A stretch of 64,000 nt of DNA from positions 1-64,000 of the forward strand of contig OX596343.1 in NCBI GenBank assembly GCA_951394405.1. Reading direction: 5' to 3'. The translations under genes and the position numbers were made by a program. The DNA comes from Coprinellus micaceus (Eukaryota; Basidiomycota; Agaricomycetes; Agaricales; Psathyrellaceae). Below are positions 57,266 through 64,000 of the stretch, in pieces. Numbering within the stretch: the first letter of the stretch is position 1; the number at the start of each line of letters is the position of its first letter. A model generated the notes under the pieces. It ran no database searches. It worked only from the letters and a program-made list of their open reading frames with translations, and was not told the DNA's origin.

Positions 57266-58802
57266 TCAGTATCTAGAAGGCAGACCCACACCCTTGGTGC
57301 GTACCAGTCCCAGCCTTTCCATGAACCTATTTCGCTGAGAGCGACATTGCCGACAGTAGCAATTCCCATCAACGTGGACACCAATTATCTCTTCCTCCTC
57401 CTCCTCTCTTTCATCCGAAATCTCTCCGCCCTCCTCCTCCTCACTATAATATCCCTCGAGGACATCGCACGTCCTGTGAAACGTCACCCACTGGCCAAAG
57501 TCAATGCCCCGCTCGTGGATCTCAACATCGGGATCAACAACCTCGCAATCCGCCTCAACTTGCAACGTAGTTATATTGGCCCTCCAGGTGATTTCTTCAC
57601 CAAGTCCGGCGGTGTTCGCAGCCCACTTCTGAATATCCTTGCATAGGGCTTTGAGGTAACGCCACTTGCGCGTACCCACCGGTGGTGGGTCCCTGCAGTA
57701 GGCTACGCAGGGTAGGCGTGTAGTGTAGGTATCCTTCGGGGGAGCTTCGTCGGCGTCTTGGAGATCTGTGAGGAAATCGCGGAGGTCGTAAATCGCGCTG
57801 ATATACACGTCGAAATCGGGATCACCGCTTGTGGTGAACGTCGAATCGACCTCTTCCAAGTCTGTATCGCCATCACTCTCCACACAGTTGGCCTCCTCGA
57901 CGTGGCCGTCTTCGGTAGGCATAACACCGCAGAGTAACGCCACAATATCGTCCTCGAGTTGTTGACCGCGAATTTCGTGTGCCCTCCCCTCGATTTCGTT
58001 AAGTTGCTGTTGGGCTGTCCTCCAGTTCTCAGCAGCGATCGGCTTTCTGATCGAGCTCATAGTGGCAGGGGACATGAGGTCAACCACTGCAACAATAAGA
58101 AGCGCCAAGGTCGTCTCCGTGCATTCGTCGAGTATCATTCCCAACGCCTCGTCAAAGTCGTCATCGTCCACGAACCCCAGGCATCGGAGCCGTGCGTAAA
58201 AGGTTGATACGTTTCGGAGGACGTTGAGGTTGACTTCACCGCTCGAGGCATCCTAGATGGCGTATTAGAGGTGTCGTAACCTCGAGGGGTGAATATGAAC
58301 TCACCTCCCATTGATCGAGGAAAAGGTCCTGCGCGGCCGACGCCATACCCTCCACAAACAGCTTCTCCACATCCTCAATCTTCCTCGTCTCATCCCCTCC
58401 ATGCTCCACCAAAGCCCGCAGGTGCATCTGGGCTCTCGTCGCACGTACTACATCAGCCATAGCCCCAGGGTCAAGTCGACTCCCAACAAGGAGCCGATTG
58501 CACAGTGCCTTCCCGGCTTTCTTGATCTCCGCCTCGTAATCCTCCGCACGCAGGATAGCACTGCACAGCGCGATCGCCGCGCTCTCGTCCGCATCATCTG
58601 GCGGACTATGTATTATCCTCGCGGGGTATGCGTACATAGACCCGTTCCCGAAGCTTCGTCTGACGAAAGGGAGGTAACTGGGGTTGTCCCAGTACAGCTC
58701 CGGCGGGGGCCCGAGGAAGCCGGATTCCGTGAATCGCGCCTTGCGTTTGGTGGATATTTCGGAGCGAAGGTGTTGGAGTAACGCTGAGCGACTTGGATTC
58801 AT
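57266..58802 (-). CDS. MIF4G-like family protein f, long acidic form
   Basis: Exons 58305-58802 and 57266-58252 (52-base intron, GTGAGT donor, CATCTAG acceptor, phase 0) give 494 aa, the longest family member. Exon 1 ends LFLDQWE and exon 2 starts DASSGE, as in the family. The helix LRNVSTFYARLRCLGFVD and the following Leu-rich segment make d its nearest relative. The C-terminal extension has an acidic block (YYSEEEEGGEISDEREEEEE) and a Cys-x-Cys-x2-Cys cluster (CYCRQC) near the end, possibly zinc binding. It lies immediately outside the right end of the palindrome; no matching gene was found at the left end. Confidence 0.85.
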
Positions 58803-59089
58803 AGCTGGAGGAAGAGATAGGGAGGTGGTGGTGGGTATGGTCTAAGAATGCGAGTCCGAGTGGCAAGGCATGGACCACCAGATTGGGGGGCGTGACAACA
58901 GGACCAAATATGCCCGCCGTATCGGGAAAGTAGGGCGCCTATAAGCACGAGAACCACTGATCTCTGACTGAGCGGAGCTGAGCGGGTAACGAAAGTTCGC
59001 TGGCTGTGACAGAGAGCGTATGGAATTCTCAGTCGATCCTTGCCTTGTTCAATGAGCTCGGCGTGTAATCATTTCACTCGGCGATTCCC
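58803..59089. other. Gene f upstream region
   Basis: Should contain the promoter of gene f. No TATA box is evident; the sequence just upstream of the ATG is C/T-rich on the coding strand. Confidence 0.4.
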
Positions 59090-59371
59090 CTAAAATCCAG
59101 GTTTGGCGGATGTTGGTTGCAATGCTCCTACCCGTACAGTCCTTTGGACTTCAAGATATGTGGCCGAAATCTGGCACATTCTAAAATGGGACTGTATCGT
59201 ACTCTGCCAGTCGTTACTTCTATTCGGCCGATCTCCTAACTTCGGTGATTCATTCTGAGGGCTCGAATCTGACGAACCCCACAGGACGTGCCGGGCGACC
59301 TCTTCCCCAAGTTTGTCGACTAATTTGATATATCTATGTGACTGACGTTCAAATGGTGGGCGAAAGCTCAT
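59090..59371 (-). CDS. Possible small protein, unknown
   Basis: A 93-codon frame from an internal ATG at about 59371, beginning MSFRPPFERQSHRYIKLVDK. Composition is protein-like (mixed charge, a helix-like KLVDKLGEEVARHVLW), but there is no homologue, intron or leader. Could be the end of an older gene. Confidence 0.3.
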   Translation of the reverse strand: MSFRPPFERQSHRYIKLVDKLGEEVARHVLWGSSDSSPQNESPKLGDRPNRSNDWQSTIQSHFRMCQISATYLEVQRTVRVGALQPTSAKPGF

Positions 59372-59718
59372 GTTATTACCGCCGCCGTTCGTCACTTAAC
59401 TCGACTCGGTGCTCCCTTTACTGGAGACGAGAATGTGACCCGTGCTCCGCATCACCTAAGAGATGGATACCCCGTTAACTGCCTTTCCTCCAACGACGTC
59501 CGATTTGGATGACGCCCGCCACATTTTTCGTCGTTCCCCACAATGAATCGTAGAGACTAGTGTTTCCTCTCCTGCAGCGACTGGGGCAACTCGGTCAGCT
59601 CAAGAGTGTCCTCAATTCAGCGGTGAGGGCTTGACGAACCTATTGCAACTTGATTGCAACGTCAGAACCTTGGGTAGGTGCTTAACCTGTCTGCATAGTG
59701 AGGTGCCTAAGGATTTTA

Positions 59719-60018
59719 CTAACGGTGGTAAAAGACGAAGCCCTGTTTCGGTATCCCGATCTCCTGCATAAGGGTGATGTCTTCATCAAGCGCCCGTCGT
59801 CCGTGCAAACGGAGATAAGATAAGATGCCATCGTGAGACTTCACCGCCATTCTCGGACGAGCGGCATGAACGGCGTCGGCTTGGGTGACCTTCCTGGCAG
59901 CCTTGCAGGGCGGAGTCCATCTTCCTCCCTCGTCGGCCTTCGCTACGCCTCCTGGGGATAATGGTATCGCCCTGCTATACGACATCCATGGTGGGCGTCC
60001 CCTTCCAGCTCGTACCAT
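59719..60018 (-). CDS. Possible small protein, unknown
   Basis: A 99-codon frame from the ATG at 60018 with a helical C-terminal part (DGILSYLRLHGRRALDEDI, then TLMQEIGIPKQGF). An upstream frame (59943-60275) contains several cysteines (CTGCISEM, CEDLC, CEWYE) and may join it by splicing near 60000, but no phase-consistent join was found. Confidence 0.3.
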   Translation of the reverse strand: MVRAGRGRPPWMSYSRAIPLSPGGVAKADEGGRWTPPCKAARKVTQADAVHAARPRMAVKSHDGILSYLRLHGRRALDEDITLMQEIGIPKQGFVFYHR

Positions 60019-60275
60019 TCACACTCAAACCGTGTATACAGACCTGCACTCCTACCGTGCTTGCCCGGGGGACAAAGATCTTCACACCACCCAGTGACCG
60101 AGTAGGTAGATGCTTTCATCTCGGATATGCAGCCTGTGCATAGTCGAATGCCTGGATCCACCGAGGACGTGCAGTGTGCTCTGGGAAGGCTGTACGCGGG
60201 AACCCAACGCACAACGTCCTGCCCCGAATCGCCACACCTAGGAGTGCGGGCGATCGGTACCACGACATACGCCAA

Positions 60276-62820
60276 GGAGGACCCACTAATCGTATCCGCT
60301 AGACTCCTCGATGGGAGAAACTACTGAGACGTACGATGGGGTGATACAAGGTGTGCACGCCATATCCTGAATTACTCTCGATGCCGTGATCGAACGACGC
60401 CTTTCTCTAGAAGGCGAACCGTGCTTGACGCATAGGGGGATGCGAACAACGAGAAACACCTATCGTGCCCACAACTATATACCATCTGGACTTCCCCTTA
60501 CCAAACGCGACTCCCTCACCCGTTCATCCACCGCAGAAGCCCCTCACACCTATTCCCTCTAATCGTCGTGCTCTTCCCAGGGACGAGCCATCTTTCTCTA
60601 AACCCGAATTCATTCGTCCGAGGACGGCCCCTCTGTTTTCAAGACTAGTCGCCGTTCGTCGGTGGACCAGGAAGGAGATTGCAAAGAGTCCGCGCGAAGA
60701 TCTCTAACCTCACCCTCTCCACCCCCTCCAACCTCGGAGGCGCACTACTTCTCGTCATCTCTTTTCCCCTCTCTGGCTGTCCGACTGCGATGCCTCTCCG
60801 CCTTCCGCATGGACTGCGACTACGTCACCTCTTCCGGCCGATCTATATGCCCAAGGATGACGATCCACGTTGAAGATCTACCAACTTTGTTGGTAAGGAA
60901 GCCCATCTATCACGGTCTATTCGTTCCCGGGTACGATTCACTCCACAGGACCAGACCTTCGAACGCTCCTTGGAGGTGCCAGTGTAACCGACGACGAGAT
61001 CATTGTTGACTCTCCAGGAAGAACTGAATGGGTAGTCAAGTCCGTGTGGGTTGTGGTGATCGCTAACTTGACCCATACCCGTAACCAGTGTCTGCGTAGA
61101 GTCACGGTGACCGCGACCCACTAAACAGTACTTGACCTTCCGACTTCACGAATTGGACTACCCGCTGGGACCGCCACTTGTTCCAGGTATGCCTGGTCTG
61201 GGTTGTTCATACCCTTCCTTGTCGACGTTCGGGCCCCGATCCTTGTTCGCCGGGGCTAGGCGCTGTCTATTCCTCACGAAATAAACGGGTTTGTCCGGGA
61301 CAGAAGGGGAGAAGGTTGAACTTGTTCCCCCATTCGTCCTTTCGATTCTTTCCTAGTCGTCTGGCTCGCTGTCTATCTCTACCGTGGACGCTTCGAGTGG
61401 ATCTGGCGTCGGCCCCTTTTCAATCAGCGGAATCCTGACGAGCGACCCAAACGAAGGTCGACATGAACGACCCTTCTCCACGCTCTATCTCTGTCTTTTG
61501 TAGAATATAATCGACACTGTTATTCGATGTGCGCTCCGGCTGGGTGAGACGACATATTTAGACAAGCGGGATCTCAATGGGCGGGATTCAACTTGTACAT
61601 CGAGTGCGAACAGTTGAACGAAGTGTCTGGTTAAACCAGGTTGGAAGGGACGGACGTTTAAGCCCTGCTCGACCGTCGATGAAAGAACTCGGGAAGGTGA
61701 CTCGTGGGGTGGGGGCATCCCAGATGGGTTCGCTTCTGCGTCTCCCTGTGTCGGGACTTCGAACTCGCAGTGGCGTTTGTAGGAGCAGATGGCCGCATCC
61801 GCCGTCCCAAGAAAAGGGCATGGTGTTGGAGAGACATTCCTACTCCGAGTACGCTCCGGCGAGACTTGGATTGAAGACTGAATGTTCAAAGTGGAGGAGG
61901 TGGTCTCCGGTCCACTGTGGAGAACGCGAGAATCCTGAGCGGGAATCTCGCGTTCCCTTCACATGACCGATGCGGGTGCAGTCTTCCTTTATCTACCATT
62001 TGTAGCCGTGATCCCCAAACAATGGTTTTCGTATATATCGACCGTAGCGTACCTGTACCCTTTTCTTGAGGTTATACCTCACCCCCACTTTCCCTCCTTC
62101 GCTCCAGATGTCCCCTCTCAATTTACTTCTTTGACGAGAGCTCTAGAGAACCGGTTCAGCGACCCCCTGAACACCCCTCACCGCATCTTGCGCGCTTACA
62201 CCACATCGGGCTATACAGCACCGTCGCCATTAACGGCCGAGTCCTATTTCCTACCTCGAGTGGCAATAGTCGGCGTCTCCCATCCCCGATCATCCACCAC
62301 TGAGAGGTGGTATCCACGGAATATGAATATGCGATCACTTTACTTACTGTTTGGTGCACAGAACGGTGATACTCGTTCAATATAAGAGGGATTGAAATGA
62401 AACACTATTAGCCTTCCTTTTCGGGCGGTGCTGTGTACTTTGGGTGATGGTAGTGTGTATTCGCCGTACGATCGACGCAAGTAGGTGCACTGCACCGTGA
62501 TTTTCGCACATCCTCAAATCCCAACAGGGCTGGACGGGGGACAAACAGTATAAAAGTGTTGCTATTAAGTTCATTCCCCCCCATACCGCCTTTAATATCG
62601 GGCAATCGTGAGAAAATGCTCTGCAGCGCCCATTAGGCGCCCGTCAACACCTTGCTTCCCAGGTCCTTTATAGGGGCACTGGCAGCTCCCTGAAGATGTC
62701 CACCCCCTTCCCGCACTGTCCGCAAGGCAGACCCTACGCACGTTGACGACACACTTTGGAATCGAACACCCCATGGACCAAGATGTGTACGTTCTCCAAG
62801 TCTATGTTTGGCACACCAGT
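60276..62820. other. No convincing gene; module-like sequence
   Basis: C/T-rich plus-strand sequence with scattered donor- and acceptor-like signals, similar in texture to the decayed modules (for example 60700-60900 and 61170-61440). Frames at 61577-61966 and 61963-62385 lack domains. A minus-strand frame at 62592-62774 has several cysteines (CSIPKC, SCQCPYKG). Confidence 0.3.
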
Positions 62821-63222
62821 TTAACGTACAAACAGCAGTCCTATACGCCCTGCATGGGAAAGGGGAGAGAGGTGAGTTCTACGTCGTGAAAAGCTACGTA
62901 GCAACACTGATAGTGCAACTCTATAGCAAACTTTACAGGATATGTATGGAGAATGGAATTTGACAGGCCTTTGTGACAGTCTCAGCTGACGACTTCTACA
63001 GACATAGTTATCCAACGCACCGATATTTCCGATGACTACAGGCCACCGTTGAACTTGACAGAGATCTGGATGTCTCTGGCAGAACAGACACGTTTCGCAC
63101 TTAAGGAAGCCCCTTTCGGGCGGTGGCAAGTGACGAATTTCATCGAACTGTGAGTTCCGAATTCTCATAAACCCAGAGTCTCTCACAAATATTGCATTGA
63201 AGGCCAAGTGGATTGGAGTCAA
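62821..63222 (-). CDS. Possible Cys-rich protein, unknown
   Basis: A 133-codon frame from the ATG at 63222. The middle carries a compact cysteine cluster, KCETCLFCQRHPDLCQ, followed by VVIGNIGALDN, which looks like a small zinc-binding site. A GTCTGTAG donor-like site right after this motif suggests the rest may be intronic. No family recognised. Confidence 0.35.
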   Translation of the reverse strand: MTPIHLAFNAIFVRDSGFMRIRNSQFDEIRHLPPPERGFLKCETCLFCQRHPDLCQVQRWPVVIGNIGALDNYVCRSRQLRLSQRPVKFHSPYISCKVCYRVALSVLLRSFSRRRTHLSPLSHAGRIGLLFVR

Positions 63223-64000
63223 TAGACTGTATCGTTAAGCTCGGCGATGGAGAAGATTCCTTGTTTGTAAAGTTAGATTGCAACAAACTTTGTACCGAAG
63301 GCACTCCATTTCAACCCGGTAAGAGCTCCTGCAGGCTACGGAGTAGCAAGGACGGTAACCTGACACAATACTAAGCATACCGCAAGAATATGGAAATACC
63401 CTACCACCGGATGGATGTAGCCATATCATGGAAGCTCTCCAGCTTAACCCGGATTACAGAAGGTGAGTCTGCTTGGATGACTAAGAGAGCGCCTCTGACC
63501 CATGTGTGCGTGTAGATCCTGGTGCTGCGGAGGCCATTGCCCTTGGGATGATTTCTTTCAACTCGTTTCTACAGACGAAAAGTCTGGCCGGTCTCACTGA
63601 TTACGGTCGGCGGGAAGTCCAAGGATGAATTTCACGTGCGAGTGATCTTCTCGGGTTCTGCCGCGCATACCTTGGTGGGCTAGAGAGCCTACATACGCTC
63701 GTTCTCGGGCTTCAAATTGAATCAAGAACAAGTGAGAATCACTACGGGCGCGTATGTACGCTCCGCTGAGATGATGGGGGCTTCAGATGAGGTTTACTCG
63801 ATATCTCGGGGGAAAAAGAAACGGCTTTGGCGCGCCGCGCAACGTTCTAGCGCCAAAGGACACTGTATTTTGACTACAATCGTTTGGGTTACGCGATATG
63901 CGTCCAGGCTAGATATTATACTCGTTGAAGTAGATGATGACCCTTGACCCGATGTCAGTGGGTTTGGTAGGATCGCGAGTCACCTTGCGAGCTTCGGCGA
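63223..64000. other. Window end, no gene seen
   Basis: Short frames only (63235-63429 minus, 63717-63947 plus). A gene continuing past the window edge cannot be excluded. Confidence 0.3.

Overview
The window is the left end of a fungal chromosome. It opens with about 111 bases of the C-rich telomere strand (CCCTAA units, so a TTAGGG telomere) and runs inward through subtelomere. The genes have many short introns (about 45-70 bases) with GT(A/G)NG donors and CTAAC/CTGAC-like branch sites. There is a secreted M36 fungalysin, a telomere-linked RecQ-like helicase and a poly(A)-tailed non-LTR retrotransposon fragment. This fits a filamentous fungus, most likely a basidiomycete; the species cannot be read from the sequence.

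Layout. 0.4-4.3 kb: one spliced gene beside the telomere, a small coiled-coil gene and a frame-broken gene relic. 4.7-6.5 kb: three repeat families. 7.8-15.9 kb: a minus-strand block with an LRR-like protein, a zinc-finger protein and a six-exon RecQ-like helicase of 1597 codons; the zinc-finger gene shares a cysteine motif and an intron position with the helicase C-terminus. 16-18 kb: GC-rich minisatellites. 18.0-18.7 kb: a small secreted, highly charged protein.

19.8-57.1 kb is a large palindromic complex. Its arms (about 19.8-27.7 kb on + and 57.1-49.1 kb on -) are inverted copies. A core of about 4.3 kb in each arm is nearly identical, while the flanks have diverged. The complex carries eight members of a two-exon gene family with one conserved phase-0 intron and a probable MIF4G/HEAT-like helical fold, alternating with 4-5 kb decayed multi-exon modules that begin with GATTAGATTAGAT-like sequence just downstream of family genes. 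The central spacer holds a LINE fragment with perfect target-site duplications, the fungalysin gene and a tRNA-Val(AAC).

58.8-64 kb holds only short, unconvincing open frames. The strongest candidate for an undescribed system is the palindromic MIF4G-like family with its divergent gene pairs and signs of inter-arm gene conversion. Exon models come from splice signals and frame continuity read by eye; no database search was possible.
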